Positions 9,980 through 20,961 are shown, counted from the first letter of the stretch. The stretch: DNA of 64,000 bases from Yersinia ruckeri ATCC 29473 (GCF_000754815.1 NZ_KN150747.1:2700896-2764895); one strand, 5' to 3'. Program-made: numbers and translations. Notes: generated from the letters alone by a model not told the origin.

Positions 9980-11083
9980 ATGAATTACCCGCAGCAACAC
10001 CGCTATGATTTACCCAAACTGATATTTGGGGTGATATTCATCCTGACAATGATCATCGCCTGTTTTTGGGTGGTTCAACCTTTTATTATGGGTTTCGCTT
10101 GGGCGGGAATGGTGGTTATCGCAACCTGGCCATTGCTGATTAAATTACAAGCCGTACTTTGGGGACGTCGTTCACTTGCAGTGATAATAATGACGCTATT
10201 ATTAGTTCTGCTATTTGTTATTCCGATTGCATTATTGGTTAGCAGTCTGGTGGAGAACAGTGCACCGCTGATTAAATCGGCCAGCAGCCCCGCCAACCTG
10301 CAAATTCCTGAAGCCGCATGGCTAAAATCCATTCCAATGATCGGCGATAAACTCTATAGCAGTTGGCACACCTTGCTTGCCGGTGGCGGCAAAGTGCTGA
10401 TAGCAAAAGTTCAACCTTATGTTGGTGAAACAGCAACTTGGTTTGTCGCACAGGCGGCACATATCGGCCGTTTTCTGCTACATCTGGCCTTAATGGTACT
10501 GTTCAGCGTTCTGCTGTATTTCCGGGGCGAAAGCGTGGCTCAGGGGATCCGTCATTTTGCCATTCGTCTGGCTGATCAACGTGGCGATGCCGCGGTGGTA
10601 CTGGCGGCTCAATCCATTCGTGCCGTCGCCCTCGGCGTAGTGGTCACTGCGCTGGTTCAGGGAATTCTGGGCGGTATCGGTTTAGCCATTGCTGGTATTC
10701 CTTATGCCATGTTATTGACCGTGGTGATGTTCGTCTGCTGCGTTGCGCAGCTCGGCCCGTTGCTGGTATTGATTCCTGCGGTGATCTGGCTGTACTGGAG
10801 CGGCGACAATACTTTCGGTACGTTGCTGTTGGTGTGGAGTTGCATCGTGGGTACTTTGGATGGTGTGCTACGTCCAGCGCTGATTCGCATGGGTGCCGAT
10901 CTGCCAATGGTGCTGATTTTGTCCGGCGTGATCGGTGGCCTGCTGTCCTTCGGTATGATTGGCTTGTTTATCGGCCCGGTAGTATTGGCCGTATCCTACC
11001 GGCTGATTGCAGCCTGGATTCACGAAGCGCCTGAACCCGAAGAGAATATCGCCGAGGCCGCCAAACATCTTGATGAACTGTAA
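9980..11083 (+). CDS. ydiK: YdiK, AI-2E family transporter
   Basis: A 367-residue polytopic inner-membrane protein of the AI-2 exporter (TqsA/YdgG/PerM) family. Two hydrophobic hairpins lie at about residues 14-85, a soluble segment with a helix around 90-145 follows, and further membrane helices fill about 150-345 including the family-typical GVVVTALVQGILGGIGLAIAG and ADLPMVLILSGVIGGLLSFG. E. coli YdiK sits in the same place. The transported substrate is unknown. The start is MNYPQQHRYDLPKL. Confidence 0.9.
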   Translation: MNYPQQHRYDLPKLIFGVIFILTMIIACFWVVQPFIMGFAWAGMVVIATWPLLIKLQAVLWGRRSLAVIIMTLLLVLLFVIPIALLVSSLVENSAPLIKSASSPANLQIPEAAWLKSIPMIGDKLYSSWHTLLAGGGKVLIAKVQPYVGETATWFVAQAAHIGRFLLHLALMVLFSVLLYFRGESVAQGIRHFAIRLADQRGDAAVVLAAQSIRAVALGVVVTALVQGILGGIGLAIAGIPYAMLLTVVMFVCCVAQLGPLLVLIPAVIWLYWSGDNTFGTLLLVWSCIVGTLDGVLRPALIRMGADLPMVLILSGVIGGLLSFGMIGLFIGPVVLAVSYRLIAAWIHEAPEPEENIAEAAKHLDEL

Positions 11084-11282
11084 ATAATCGCGTGCTCGTC
11101 AGTGATACTGGCGAGCCATTACCCAATCATATTATCCACCATGAAAAATAAGCCAGACACCACGTGAGTCTACCGCCGCTCATTCGCCCCGTTGATATCA
11201 ATCTAGTATTAAATCGTGATTGTCATTAAGTATAAAAGCGCCCACACTCTTCCATTTAGTTACTGATAAACAACTCTTTTTA

Positions 11283-11298
11283 TTAGGATGATTCTTAA
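11283..11298 (+). promoter_or_regulatory. RcsB box upstream of rprA
   Basis: TTAGGATGATTCTTAA resembles the RcsA/B consensus TAAGAATATTCTTA and lies about 50 bp before the inferred rprA start, where E. coli rprA has its RcsB site. A -10-like TATTAT is at 11327-11332. Confidence 0.7.
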
Positions 11299-11338
11299 TG
11301 ACTAACTAACAGAATGAATTTAAGATTATTATTAATCA

Positions 11339-11450
11339 ACGCTTCGTTTCAGACAGCTAAATAAGTCTTAATATTATTTTTCCTCGTCAGTCACGAATAC
11401 CTAATTGCTGTGTGTAGTCTTTGCCTATCGCCTATGATGGGCTTTTTTTT
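11339..11450 (+). ncRNA. rprA: RprA small regulatory RNA
   Basis: The 3' half reads AATTGCTGTGTGTAGTCTTTGCC and ends in a hairpin with GGGC and T8, closely matching the 3' part of E. coli RprA, which is also next to ydiK. RprA pairs with the rpoS leader and other mRNAs with Hfq, and is activated by the Rcs phosphorelay. The 5' end is placed from a TATTAT at 11327-11332 and is approximate; about 112 nt results. The 5' domain differs clearly from E. coli. Confidence 0.85.
11423..11450 (+). terminator. rprA intrinsic terminator
   Basis: A GCCTATC / GATGGGC stem with a 6-base loop is followed by eight T residues. It lies 340 bp past the ydiK stop, fitting a separate RNA rather than ydiK. Confidence 0.9.
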
Positions 11451-11538
11451 ATCTGCTGATATTAAATAAGCTGACTTTTCACTACCTGCCTAATATTCCC
11501 AAGCCAAAACAATTTGCCCGCTGTCAAAGGATAATAAA

Positions 11539-11564
11539 AAATCCGCAACCTGCGCTGCGGATTT
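11539..11564 (-). terminator. ppsA intrinsic terminator
   Basis: AAATCCGCA and TGCGGATTT form a perfect 9-bp stem; on the minus strand it is followed by further T residues. It lies 28 bp beyond the ppsA stop. Confidence 0.88.
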
Positions 11565-11591
11565 CAGAGCATTCCCAATCCACTGGATTGA

Positions 11592-13976
11592 TTAGCCTTT
11601 AATCGCCTGCCCCAGACTCATCCAGGTTTGCACTACGGTATCTGGGTTCAATGACAAGCTATCAATCCCCTGCTCCATTAGCCATAGCGCAAAATCTTCG
11701 TGATCAGAAGGCCCTTGACCACAAATGCCCACATACTTACCCTGACGCTTGGCCGCTTGAATCGCCATCGACAGTAAGGCTTTTACCGCCTCGTTACGCT
11801 CATCAAACAACGAAGAAACCACACCAGAATCCCGATCCAGCCCCAATGTCAACTGCGTCATATCATTGGAGCCAATAGAGAAACCGTCAAAGTGTTCGAG
11901 GAATTGATCGGCCAGTAAGGCATTAGACGGAATTTCACACATCATAATGATTTTCAGGCCATTTTCACCACGTTTCAGCCCTTGCCGCGCCAATTCGGCC
12001 ACCACCGCTTCAGCCTGTTCCACGGTACGCACAAACGGCACCATCACTTCAACGTTGGTTAATCCCATCTCATTACGCACCCGCTTAACCGCCTCACACT
12101 CAAGAGCGAAGCAAGCACGGAAACTGTCAGAAACATAACGACCGGCGCCACGGAAGCCCAGCATCGGGTTCTCTTCGTGAGGCTCATAGGCTGCGCCGCC
12201 AACCAAATTGGCATATTCATTGGATTTGAAATCGGACAGCCGCACAATCACGCGTTTTGGCCAGAAAGCCGCCGCCAGAGTCGAAATACCTTCCGTCAGA
12301 CGACCAACGTAGAACTCAACCGGATCATCAAAACCGTGCATCAGCGTCTTGATTTCAGCCTGCAAGGCCGGTTCCTGTTGGTCAAACTCCAATAAGGCTC
12401 GGGGATGGACGCCAATCATACGGTTGATAATAAACTCCAACCGTGCCAGACCAACGCCTTCATTAGGCAGGCGAGCAAAATCAAAAGCCCGATCCGGGTT
12501 GCCAACATTCATCATGATTTTCAGCGGCAAGGTGGGTAATTCGGTGACTGCGGAGCTTTGCACCGAGAAGTCCAGCAGATCCTGATACACATAGCCGGTA
12601 TCGCCTTCAGCGCAGGAAACGGTCACTTTCTGGCCTTCACGCAGAAGATCCGTCGCATTACCACAACCCACCACCGCCGGAATCCCCAGCTCACGGGCGA
12701 TGATCGCCGCATGGCAAGTTCGGCCACCACGGTTGGTCACAATCGCTGCCGCTTTCTTCATGATCGGTTCCCAATCAGGATCGGTCATATCGGTTACCAA
12801 GACATCACCAGGCTGAATGCGATCCATCTCGCTAATGTCATGGATCACTTTTACCGGACCCGCACCAATACGATGGCCGATAGCTCGCCCCTCGACCAGC
12901 ACATCACTCTGATTGTTCAGCAGGTAACGTTCCATCACCTGCTCATTGGAACGAACGGTTTCCGGACGGGCCTGCACGATAAACAGCTTGCCGGTATGGC
13001 CGTCTTTGGCCCACTCAATATCCATCGGACGGCCATAATGCTGTTCAATCAGTAAAGCCTGATGAGCCAGCGCCTCCACTTCTTTATCGCTGAGAGCGAA
13101 ACGATTGCGTAACGCCTCTGGCACATCTTCAATACACACCTGTTTGCCGTGCTCCTGATTGTCGGCATACACCATGCGAATCTTCTTCGAACCCATATTA
13201 CGCCGCACAATAGCCGGCTTGCCGTTACGCAATGTCGGTTTATGCACATAAAACTCGTCAGGATTGACCGCTCCCTGCACCACCATTTCACCCAATCCGT
13301 GCGCGGCGGTAATAAACACCACCTGATCAAAGCCGGATTCGGTATCAATGGTAAACATTACGCCCGCAGAAGCCAGATCCGAACGTACCATGCGCTGAAC
13401 ACCGGCAGACAGCGCAACGCCGCGGTGATCGTATCCCTGATGAACTCGGTAAGAAATGGCACGATCGTTAAACAACGAGGCAAATACGTGTTTAATCGCC
13501 ACCATAACCGCCTCAATGCCCTGAACGTTTAGGAACGTTTCTTGCTGACCGGCAAAAGAAGCATCTGGCATATCTTCCGCTGTCGCCGACGAACGCACGG
13601 CAAAAGAAGCCTCCGGCTCACCATCGGCCAATTGTTGATAAGCTTCATGAATGGCTTGTTCAAACTCTGGATGGAATGGCGTATCAATAATCCATTGACG
13701 AATCTGGGCACCAGCGCTGGACAACTGTGCGATATCATCCACATCCGTATTATCCAACAAAGTATAAATACGTTGATTAACGCCACTTTGCTCAAGAAAG
13801 TCGTTAAACGCCTGTGCAGTAGTGGCAAATCCGTTGGGAACAGACACACCCAGTTCGGAAAGATGGGTAATCATTTCACCCAGGGAGGCATTTTTACCGC
13901 CCACACGGTCAACATCGTGCATACCAAGCTGGTTGTACCAAAGCACATTACGCAAGGTTCGGCCATTGTTCGACAT
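11592..13976 (-). CDS. ppsA: Phosphoenolpyruvate synthase
   Basis: A 794-residue enzyme converting pyruvate and ATP to PEP, AMP and phosphate in gluconeogenesis. The N-terminal PEP/pyruvate-binding domain includes [10 protein letters not shown] and [18 protein letters not shown]. The swivelling phosphohistidine domain has [21 protein letters not shown] with the active histidine near residue 421. The C-terminal TIM barrel has [19 protein letters not shown] and [11 protein letters not shown]. coli PpsA has 792 residues. It is divergent from ppsR, its regulator. Confidence 0.98.
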   Translation of the reverse strand: MSNNGRTLRNVLWYNQLGMHDVDRVGGKNASLGEMITHLSELGVSVPNGFATTAQAFNDFLEQSGVNQRIYTLLDNTDVDDIAQLSSAGAQIRQWIIDTPFHPEFEQAIHEAYQQLADGEPEASFAVRSSATAEDMPDASFAGQQETFLNVQGIEAVMVAIKHVFASLFNDRAISYRVHQGYDHRGVALSAGVQRMVRSDLASAGVMFTIDTESGFDQVVFITAAHGLGEMVVQGAVNPDEFYVHKPTLRNGKPAIVRRNMGSKKIRMVYADNQEHGKQVCIEDVPEALRNRFALSDKEVEALAHQALLIEQHYGRPMDIEWAKDGHTGKLFIVQARPETVRSNEQVMERYLLNNQSDVLVEGRAIGHRIGAGPVKVIHDISEMDRIQPGDVLVTDMTDPDWEPIMKKAAAIVTNRGGRTCHAAIIARELGIPAVVGCGNATDLLREGQKVTVSCAEGDTGYVYQDLLDFSVQSSAVTELPTLPLKIMMNVGNPDRAFDFARLPNEGVGLARLEFIINRMIGVHPRALLEFDQQEPALQAEIKTLMHGFDDPVEFYVGRLTEGISTLAAAFWPKRVIVRLSDFKSNEYANLVGGAAYEPHEENPMLGFRGAGRYVSDSFRACFALECEAVKRVRNEMGLTNVEVMVPFVRTVEQAEAVVAELARQGLKRGENGLKIIMMCEIPSNALLADQFLEHFDGFSIGSNDMTQLTLGLDRDSGVVSSLFDERNEAVKALLSMAIQAAKRQGKYVGICGQGPSDHEDFALWLMEQGIDSLSLNPDTVVQTWMSLGQAIKG

Positions 13977-14237
13977 CTAAACAATCCTTTTAACATTCGG
14001 TAGGGTACGGAATAAAAGTTGTTTTTGCTGTTAAACAGCAGGCATCAGCCTAGCACAATGCGCCCCAGGCGATGGACAGGTGAATCGATCAAGCCAACAC
14101 AAAAAGTTTTTTTCGCCGCAATTTTATGGCAATGGCTTTACCAAAATAGCGAATAAGGCAAACTGTGGCTCTGATTGCAGCACCTGCCAGAATTAATTGC
14201 ATAAAATTATTCTTAATATGAATATAAAGGAGTCAGG

Positions 14238-15059
14238 GTGGAAAGAAGCGTATTTTATATTTCGGACGGTACCGCGATTACAGCCGAAGTGTTAGGCCAT
14301 GCCGTGTTGTCACAATTTCCGGTCAAAGCCACCACCTTCACGCTACCTTTTGTGGAAAGTGCTGAACGCGCCCAAACCGTTTGCCAGCAAATTAACGATA
14401 TCTATCAATCTACTGGCGTGCGGCCACTGGTGTTTTACTCGATTATTTCGGCAGAAGTCCGCGACGTAATCCAGCAAAGCGCCGGTTTTTGTCAGGATAT
14501 CGTGCAATCGTTGGTCGCCCCGTTGCAGGATGAATTAGGCATCGCCCCGCAACCCGTACTCAATCGAACCCACGGCCTGACCGCAAGTAACCTGAGCAAA
14601 TACGATGCCCGGATCGCTGCCATTGATTACGCGCTGGCTCACGATGACGGCATTTCGCTGCGTAATCTCGATCAGGCTCAGGTCATCCTACTGGGTGTCT
14701 CCCGCTGCGGTAAAACCCCCACCAGCCTGTATCTGGCCATGCAGTTTGGCATCCGCGCCGCTAACTACCCATTTATTGCCGACGATATGGATAACTTACA
14801 GTTGCCCGCCGCGCTAAAACCCTTCCAACATAAACTATTCGGTCTAACCATTAATCCCGAGCGTTTAGCCGCGATCCGCGAAGAACGGCGGGAAAATAGC
14901 CGTTACGCCTCATTACGCCAGTGCCGAATGGAAGTCGGCGAAGTAGAAGCCTTATTCCGCAAAAATCAAATTCGCTATCTGAATTCCACCAATTATTCCG
15001 TGGAAGAGATTTCCACTAAAATTCTCGATATTTTAGGGATGAGCCGCCGAATGTTTTAA
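14238..15059 (+). CDS. ppsR: PEP synthase regulatory protein (kinase / pyrophosphorylase)
   Basis: A 273-residue DUF299 protein that inactivates PEP synthase by ADP-dependent phosphorylation of a threonine and reactivates it by phosphorolysis. The P-loop is [15 protein letters not shown] near residues 153-167. The start is GTG at 14238 with AGGAG eight bases upstream; it gives [17 protein letters not shown], the conserved N-terminus. It is divergent from ppsA across 261 bp, as in E. coli. Confidence 0.96.
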   Translation: MERSVFYISDGTAITAEVLGHAVLSQFPVKATTFTLPFVESAERAQTVCQQINDIYQSTGVRPLVFYSIISAEVRDVIQQSAGFCQDIVQSLVAPLQDELGIAPQPVLNRTHGLTASNLSKYDARIAAIDYALAHDDGISLRNLDQAQVILLGVSRCGKTPTSLYLAMQFGIRAANYPFIADDMDNLQLPAALKPFQHKLFGLTINPERLAAIREERRENSRYASLRQCRMEVGEVEALFRKNQIRYLNSTNYSVEEISTKILDILGMSRRMF

Positions 15060-15214
15060 AGGTGTATTCACATCATTGATTGATACTCATTAATTCTATA
15101 TAAATTCTATTAATCACCTCTGCGACGGTTGAATTCATCTGATTTTGGTTTATTGTGATCGCCATCACTTCCCGGTATTCCTGCCGCAGAGAAGAACATT
15201 TTTAGAGATTATCC

Positions 15215-16261
15215 ATGCACAAAACAGATGAACTGCGGACCGCGCGCATCGATAGCCTGATTACGCCACAACAACTGGCGGATAAGTTGCCTATCTCTTC
15301 CGAGGTTGCCAATAACGTGACAGCGTCACGAAAACGCATCGAAAAAATCTTGACCGGTGAAGACCGACGTCTGCTGGTGATTGTCGGCCCCTGCTCTATC
15401 CATGATTTAGACGCCGCCCTAGATTACGCCAACCGTCTGAATATCCTGCGGGAACGTTATGCCGATCGGTTGGAAATCGTCATGCGCACCTATTTTGAGA
15501 AACCGCGCACGGTTGTAGGGTGGAAAGGCATGATTTCCGACCCGGCACTGGACGGCTCCTGCCAAGTCAATCTGGGCATCGAATTGGCGCGTAAACTATT
15601 ACTGAAAGTCAATGAATTGGGATTGCCGACCGCAACCGAATTCCTAGATATGGTGACCGGGCAGTATATTGCCGACCTAATCAGTTGGGGCGCTATCGGC
15701 GCGCGCACCACGGAAAGTCAGATTCATCGGGAAATGGCATCGGCACTATCTTGCCCGGTCGGTTTCAAAAATGGAACCGACGGCAATACCCGCATCGCTA
15801 TTGATGCCATCCGTGCAGCGCAAGCCAGCCATATGTTCCTGTCACCAGACAAAACTGGTCAGATGACGATTTACCAGACCAGCGGCAACCCCTACGGCCA
15901 CATTATCATGCGCGGTGGCAAACAACCCAACTACGGCGCAGCGGATATTGCTGCCGCCTGTGACAGCCTGCGCGAACTCGATTTGCCTGAGCATCTGGTG
16001 GTGGACTTCAGCCACGGCAACTGCCAGAAAATGCACCGTCGCCAATTGGAAGTGGCGGAAGATATCGGTCAGCAAATCCGCGCTGGTTCCACCGCCATTG
16101 TCGGCGTGATGGCAGAAAGTTTCCTGGTTGAAGGCACACAGAAAATTATTGCCGGTCAACCACTCACTTATGGTCAATCCATTACCGATCCTTGTCTCAA
16201 CTGGACAGATACCGCACACCTGTTGGCTATCCTTAACGATGCCGTGAATTCCCGCTTCTGA
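15215..16261 (+). CDS. aroH: Class I DAHP synthase, tryptophan-type (AroH)
   Basis: A 348-residue 3-deoxy-D-arabino-heptulosonate-7-phosphate synthase, the first step of the shikimate pathway, joining PEP and erythrose-4-phosphate. GPCSIHD, RTYFEKPRT, GARTTESQIHREMAS and the metal-site VVDFSHGNCQK are visible. The best recalled match across the N-terminus (TDELRTARIDSL) is E. coli AroH rather than AroF or AroG, and the ppsR-aroH context agrees. No clear Trp operator was found in the 155 bp upstream, so TrpR control is unproven here. Confidence 0.95.
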   Translation: MHKTDELRTARIDSLITPQQLADKLPISSEVANNVTASRKRIEKILTGEDRRLLVIVGPCSIHDLDAALDYANRLNILRERYADRLEIVMRTYFEKPRTVVGWKGMISDPALDGSCQVNLGIELARKLLLKVNELGLPTATEFLDMVTGQYIADLISWGAIGARTTESQIHREMASALSCPVGFKNGTDGNTRIAIDAIRAAQASHMFLSPDKTGQMTIYQTSGNPYGHIIMRGGKQPNYGAADIAAACDSLRELDLPEHLVVDFSHGNCQKMHRRQLEVAEDIGQQIRAGSTAIVGVMAESFLVEGTQKIIAGQPLTYGQSITDPCLNWTDTAHLLAILNDAVNSRF

Positions 16262-16343
16262 TCAGTCTCTGTTCAGGCGACTGACAAACCTCGACCACCT
16301 TGTCATTAAGATCGGTTTATTATTTGTATCTGTTTTCTTTCGC

Positions 16344-16369
16344 CTTCAGGTGCCAAACGGCACCTGAAG
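16344..16369. terminator. Hairpin downstream of aroH
   Basis: CTTCAGGTGCC and GGCACCTGAAG form a perfect 11-bp stem with a 4-base loop, 83 bp after the aroH stop. There is no T-run on the plus strand, so an intrinsic terminator is only likely. Confidence 0.5.
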
Positions 16370-16597
16370 GGCTCCTTGCTCACAGAGTCAGCGCCCCTTC
16401 CTCTCTCCTTCCCCCCCACAATTACCCTACTTGTTAAATTAATTGGTCTATTCGGTGACTTATTCATCTCGCTAGATTTGGTTATTATTTTGTCTGTGAT
16501 TTTTTATGTTTATAATTAATAGGATAGAATCCTCTTGCCGAATAACTGAAAAAGTTATCAATAATCATTTTTTACTTGATGTAACCCTTCATTCACA

Positions 16598-16612
16598 TGA
16601 TAATACTTATCA
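16598..16612. promoter_or_regulatory. Fur-like operator upstream of hemP
   Basis: TGATAATACTTATCA is a 6-3-6 inverted repeat, followed five bases later by another GATAAC half-site, ending about 15 bp before the hemP ATG. Fur control of hem/hmu operons is established in Yersinia. Confidence 0.75.
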
Positions 16613-16638
16613 AACTGATAACTATTCCTGTTTAAACA

Positions 16639-16836
16639 ATGAATAACTCTGCATACAGTGATTTATATCCGGCAGCCATCTGCGGCGCAGAAGACTCTGC
16701 CCTGCCCACGGAACAGCCCGTTTGCATTAATAGCGATCAACTACTCGGTAGACATGGACTCGTCATTATCAATCATCAGGGACAATTTTATCAGCTACGA
16801 CAAACCAAGGCTGGCAAGTTGATATTAACCAAATAA
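16639..16836 (+). CDS. hemP: HemP/HmuP haem-uptake operon protein
   Basis: A 65-residue protein with the HemP C-terminal pattern [34 protein letters not shown]. In related bacteria HemP/HmuP is a small activator of haem-receptor expression; in Yersinia it is the first gene of the hem operon. The N-terminal 30 residues are variable. It starts right after the Fur-like site and precedes hemR by about 100 bp. Confidence 0.88.
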   Translation: MNNSAYSDLYPAAICGAEDSALPTEQPVCINSDQLLGRHGLVIINHQGQFYQLRQTKAGKLILTK

Positions 16837-16937
16837 TCCGTATCCCTTCAGATACTTTTAGCAAGCCACCCAGATCTCCCGATCGAGGCAGCCAGCAATC
16901 AATGATTATGTATAAATACATTCGGAGAATTGCCAAA

Positions 16938-19001
16938 ATGCCTCGTGTTTCGTCGTCATTATTTCGTACTTCATCCTTGAGTCTGGCCATCGCCTGTGCC
17001 ATTCCTTCTTTCGCTTATGCAGCGCCCCCTACGCCGATGGATACCACGGCAACCGCAGCCCCGGTAAAGAAAAAGGCCGCTCATCACAACGAAACCATGA
17101 CCGTTGTCGCCACCGGCAACGCCCGCAGCAGTTTTGAGGCTCCGATGATGGTCACGGTGATTGAAGGTGACACGCCACTGAATCAAACTGCAGGCACCTC
17201 CGCCGATATGTTGCGCCGAATCCCCGGCATCAGTATTTCCGGCACCGGTCGCACTAACGGTCAGGATGTCAGCCTACGTGGCTATAAACGAGCCGGTGTC
17301 CTTACGCTGGTTGATGGTATCCGTCAGGGAACCGATACCGGCCATATCAATAGTACCTTCCTCGACCCGATGCTGGTTAAGCAGATCGAAGTCGTCCGTG
17401 GCCCTTCTGCTCTACTGTATGGCAGCGGCGCATTGGGGGGCGTGATTTCCTACCAGACGGTCGATGCCGCAGACTTGTTGACGCCGGGCCAGCAGAATGG
17501 TTTCCGTGTTTTTGGCCTGGGCGCTTCCGGCGATCATAGCTTGGGCATGGGGGCATCGGCCTTTGGCCGTACTGATAATCTGGACGGGTTGCTGTCTTTC
17601 GCTACCCGCGATGTCGGCAATATCAAACAGAGTAACGGTTTTGATGCACCGAATGATGAGGCTATCAGTAACATGCTGGCCAAAGGCCACTGGGCAATTG
17701 ATGATAACCAATCATTAAGCACCAGCCTGCGTTATTACCATAACCGCGCCCGTGAACCGAAAAATCCACAAACGCCGGTCATCGCTCCCTCCACCAAGGA
17801 CCCGATGACGGATCGTTCCACGACCCAACGTGATACACAACTGCGCTATAACCTCAACCCACAAGGGCAGAATTGGCTAGATGCCACCGCCACCGCTTAC
17901 TATTCCGACGTCAATATTGATGCCACCACCGTCGGTACCGGTTTTGAGGGTCGCGAGCAGAAAACCGGCGGCGGAAAATTGGAAAACCGCACACGCCTGT
18001 TCACCGACAGCGCAGCGGCACACTTGCTGACCTACGGTACTGAGGCTTACCGTCAAGAACAAACACCTAGTGGCGTCAGCGAAAGTTTCCCGCAGGCCAA
18101 AATCAATTTTGCCTCCGGCTGGGCCCAGGATGAAATTACCCTACGCGACCTACCGATCACCCTGCTAGCCGGAACCCGTTTCGATAGCTACAGCGCCAGC
18201 AGTCAGGGCAATGCGGATGTGGATGCTGACAAGTGGTCATCCCGTGGTGCCGTCACCGTGACCCCAACCGATTGGTTGATGCTCTTTGGCTCCTATGCTC
18301 AAGCCTTCCGCGCCCCCAGTATGGGAGAAATGTATAACGACTCCAAACACTTCTCTATACCTATTGGCGGTGGTCGTTTTATCACCAATTACTGGGTACC
18401 CAACCCCAATCTGCGACCAGAAAGCAATGCGACGCAAGAATATGGCTTTGGTCTGAACCTTGATGGCGTACTGGCGAGCAATGATAATCTGAAATTCAAA
18501 GCCAGTTATTTTGATACACAAGCCAAAGACAAGATCGAAACCCAGGTCAACAAGACCGCAATGACCACCACCTCTGCCAATATTGATCGAGCCAAAATCT
18601 GGGGATGGGATGTCAGCACAGAATACCAAACCGACTGGTTTGGCTGGAATCTGGCCTATAACCGCACTCGTGGCAAAAATCTGGCAACCGGGCACTATCT
18701 CGACAGCACCAACCCGGATACCGTGACCAGCGCACTAAATATTCCTATCGCCGCAACCGGTTTTTCCGCTGGCTGGGTGCTGACGCTGGTTGAAAGCAAC
18801 AACCTGGTCACCGCCACCACTAAAAAACAGGCTGGCTACGGCGTCAATGATTTTTATATCAGTTATCAAGGCCGTGATTCCTTCAAGGGGGTCACCACTA
18901 GCGCCGTATTAGGTAACGCTTTCGATAAAGAATATTACACACCGCAAAGCATTCCACAGGATGGTCGTAACGCCAAACTGTTCGTCAGTTATCAGTGGTA
19001 A
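16938..19001 (+). CDS. hemR: TonB-dependent outer-membrane haem receptor
   Basis: A 687-residue receptor from the ATG at 16938, preceded by CGGAG; earlier in-frame ATGs only extend the signal peptide. The signal peptide ends near AIPSFAYA. A TonB box ETMTVVA and the plug (GTSADMLRRIPGISISG to YGSGALGGVISY) precede a 22-strand barrel ending VSYQW. The haem-receptor signatures FRAP and NPNL flank a histidine (YNDSKHFS), and another haem-linked histidine lies in GTDTGHINSTFLDP. It imports haem and haemoproteins with TonB energy. Confidence 0.97.
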   Translation: MPRVSSSLFRTSSLSLAIACAIPSFAYAAPPTPMDTTATAAPVKKKAAHHNETMTVVATGNARSSFEAPMMVTVIEGDTPLNQTAGTSADMLRRIPGISISGTGRTNGQDVSLRGYKRAGVLTLVDGIRQGTDTGHINSTFLDPMLVKQIEVVRGPSALLYGSGALGGVISYQTVDAADLLTPGQQNGFRVFGLGASGDHSLGMGASAFGRTDNLDGLLSFATRDVGNIKQSNGFDAPNDEAISNMLAKGHWAIDDNQSLSTSLRYYHNRAREPKNPQTPVIAPSTKDPMTDRSTTQRDTQLRYNLNPQGQNWLDATATAYYSDVNIDATTVGTGFEGREQKTGGGKLENRTRLFTDSAAAHLLTYGTEAYRQEQTPSGVSESFPQAKINFASGWAQDEITLRDLPITLLAGTRFDSYSASSQGNADVDADKWSSRGAVTVTPTDWLMLFGSYAQAFRAPSMGEMYNDSKHFSIPIGGGRFITNYWVPNPNLRPESNATQEYGFGLNLDGVLASNDNLKFKASYFDTQAKDKIETQVNKTAMTTTSANIDRAKIWGWDVSTEYQTDWFGWNLAYNRTRGKNLATGHYLDSTNPDTVTSALNIPIAATGFSAGWVLTLVESNNLVTATTKKQAGYGVNDFYISYQGRDSFKGVTTSAVLGNAFDKEYYTPQSIPQDGRNAKLFVSYQW

Positions 19002-19087
19002 CCGGCCGTTAGCTGTGTGTTATCGACTCTAGTCGGCATGAGTTTAACTGCAACTGGCTCATGCCATTTTTCCGTAGGAGAGAATGA

Positions 19088-20146
19088 ATGTCATCAAAAC
19101 TGTTTACCCAATATGAGCAAGCCAAACTCGAACATCCCGATAAATTCGCCCGCGATCTGGCTGCCCTGCTTGATGTTAGTGAAGCCGAACTGACCCATGC
19201 CCGCGTCGGTCAGGGTGCCGAGCGTTTGAATGTTGATGCCCGAACCCTGCTGACCCAATTGGAATCTGTTGGTGTCACCAAATCGATTACCCGCAATGAT
19301 TTTGCGGTACATGAACAAGTAGGTCGCTACCAGAACCAACATCTGAACGGCCATGCCGGTTTGATTTTGAATCCGCGCGAATTGGATCTACGCCTATTCC
19401 TTGGCCAGTGGGATAGCATCTTTGCTTTACGCGAAACCACCAAACACGGCGAGCGCTTCAGCTTCCAATTCTTTGATCTACAGGGTAATGCTGTTCATAA
19501 AGTGTATAGCACTGATGAAACCGACATGGCCGCTTGGCAGGCACTGCTAGAACAATACCGCACCGAACATAACCCAGAAATCACGATTCAGCCGAAAGTG
19601 GATCAGGCCGAAGTGACACCAAATGACAATCACCAGCAAATCGACGAAGAATGGCGCGCGATGACTGATATTCACCAGTTCTTCCAACTGCTGAAACGTC
19701 ATAATCTGAGCCGCCAACAAGCCTTCCGCGCCGTCGGTAACGATCTAGCTTATCAAGTGGATAACTGCGCATTACAGCAAATTCTTGCTGCGGCCAAAGA
19801 ACAGAAAAACGAGATCATGATTTTTGTCGGCAACGGAGGTTGCGTACAAATCTTCACTGGCGTAATTGAACGCATCATGCCGCACACCGACAAAGCCGCG
19901 CCATTCCAGCAATGGATTAACGTTTTCAACCGGCACTTCACTCTACATCTGATTGAAAGCGCGATTGCCGAAAGCTGGATCACGCGTAAACCGACCAAAG
20001 ACGGTTTCGTTACCAGTCTTGAACTGTTCGCCGCTGATGGCACCCAGATCGCACAACTGTTTGGCCAACGTAGCGAAGGACAACCGGAGCAAACCGAATG
20101 GCGCACGCAGATCTCCGCACTGGCAGCAAAGGATCTCGCCGCATGA
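19088..20146 (+). CDS. hemS: Cytoplasmic haem-binding / haem-degrading protein HemS
   Basis: A 352-residue HemS/ChuS-type protein made of two similar halves (about 1-165 and 185-350), each carrying the LxxRHN / W...T signature: [28 protein letters not shown] in the first and [21 protein letters not shown] in the second. HemS binds imported haem and can release its iron. The haem-ligand histidine region is [22 protein letters not shown]. It overlaps hemT by 4 bp (ATGA). TAGGAG precedes the start. Confidence 0.96.
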   Translation: MSSKLFTQYEQAKLEHPDKFARDLAALLDVSEAELTHARVGQGAERLNVDARTLLTQLESVGVTKSITRNDFAVHEQVGRYQNQHLNGHAGLILNPRELDLRLFLGQWDSIFALRETTKHGERFSFQFFDLQGNAVHKVYSTDETDMAAWQALLEQYRTEHNPEITIQPKVDQAEVTPNDNHQQIDEEWRAMTDIHQFFQLLKRHNLSRQQAFRAVGNDLAYQVDNCALQQILAAAKEQKNEIMIFVGNGGCVQIFTGVIERIMPHTDKAAPFQQWINVFNRHFTLHLIESAIAESWITRKPTKDGFVTSLELFAADGTQIAQLFGQRSEGQPEQTEWRTQISALAAKDLAA

Positions 20147-20961
20147 AAAACTGGCTTCTGGCATTAACATTGGCGCTGCCACTGACGAGTGTCGCCGCCG
20201 AACGCATCGTCACTATTGGTGGTGATGTTTCTGAAATTGCCTACGCCCTCGGTGCAGGCCCAGAAATGGTTGCACGCGACAGTACCAGCCTAACGCCTGC
20301 CGCCATTCGTTCCTTACCTGACGTGGGTTATATGCGCCAGTTGAATGCCGAAGGCATCTTGGCCATGAAACCCACCTTGATCATTGCCAGCGAACTGGCT
20401 GAACCTTCATTGGTGCTCAAACAGTTAAGCGACAGCGGCGTAAAAGTGGTGAAAATCCCCGGCGACACCACGCCAGAAGCCGTACCTGAGAAAATCGCAT
20501 TAATCGCGGCCGCTGTGAATAACGCCGACAAGGGTCGCCAACTGAGCCAAACCTACCGGCAAAAACTATCATCGGTAAACCGTTCGCTATTGCCGGTAAA
20601 AATTCTATTTGTGATGAGTCATGGCGGTGTAGCACCGATGGCAGCTGGCCAGCATACGGCGGCCGATGCCATGATTAAAGCCGCCGGGGCAAGCAATGCC
20701 ATGCAGGGTTTTCATCGTTACCGTCCATTATCACAAGAAGGTGTGATTGCCAGCGCGCCCGATCTACTGTTGCTGACCACCGACGGTGTCAAATCGCTCG
20801 GTGGCATTGATAAAGTCTGGCAATTATCCGGGCTGGCATTAACGCCAGCCGGTCAACATCAGCGCGTATTAATTCTTGATGATATGGCGCTGTTGGGCTT
20901 TGGACTGGCAACACCGGATGCCTTGCACAAAATACGTGCCGCTGCGGAGCAGAGTGAATGA
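20143..20961 (+). CDS. hemT: Periplasmic haem-binding protein HemT
   Basis: A 272-residue class III solute-binding protein of the haem ABC importer. The start at 20143 (ATGA overlap with hemS) gives a signal peptide [19 protein letters not shown] followed by the mature start [20 protein letters not shown]. An in-frame ATG at 20098 inside hemS would bury the signal peptide. It delivers haem from HemR to HemUV. Its stop overlaps the hemU start. Confidence 0.96.
   Translation: MKNWLLALTLALPLTSVAAERIVTIGGDVSEIAYALGAGPEMVARDSTSLTPAAIRSLPDVGYMRQLNAEGILAMKPTLIIASELAEPSLVLKQLSDSGVKVVKIPGDTTPEAVPEKIALIAAAVNNADKGRQLSQTYRQKLSSVNRSLLPVKILFVMSHGGVAPMAAGQHTAADAMIKAAGASNAMQGFHRYRPLSQEGVIASAPDLLLLTTDGVKSLGGIDKVWQLSGLALTPAGQHQRVLILDDMALLGFGLATPDALHKIRAAAEQSE

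Larger units (their letters stand above)
16262..16638. other. aroH-hemP intergenic region with hem promoter
   Basis: 377 bp. It contains a perfect hairpin at 16344-16369 after aroH and an AT-rich promoter region with a Fur-like site at 16598-16612 before hemP. I see no gene in it. Confidence 0.7.

Noticed and set aside
15060-15214. TrpR operator before aroH
   Set aside because: I looked for the ACTAGT-centred Trp box and did not find it in these 155 bp.
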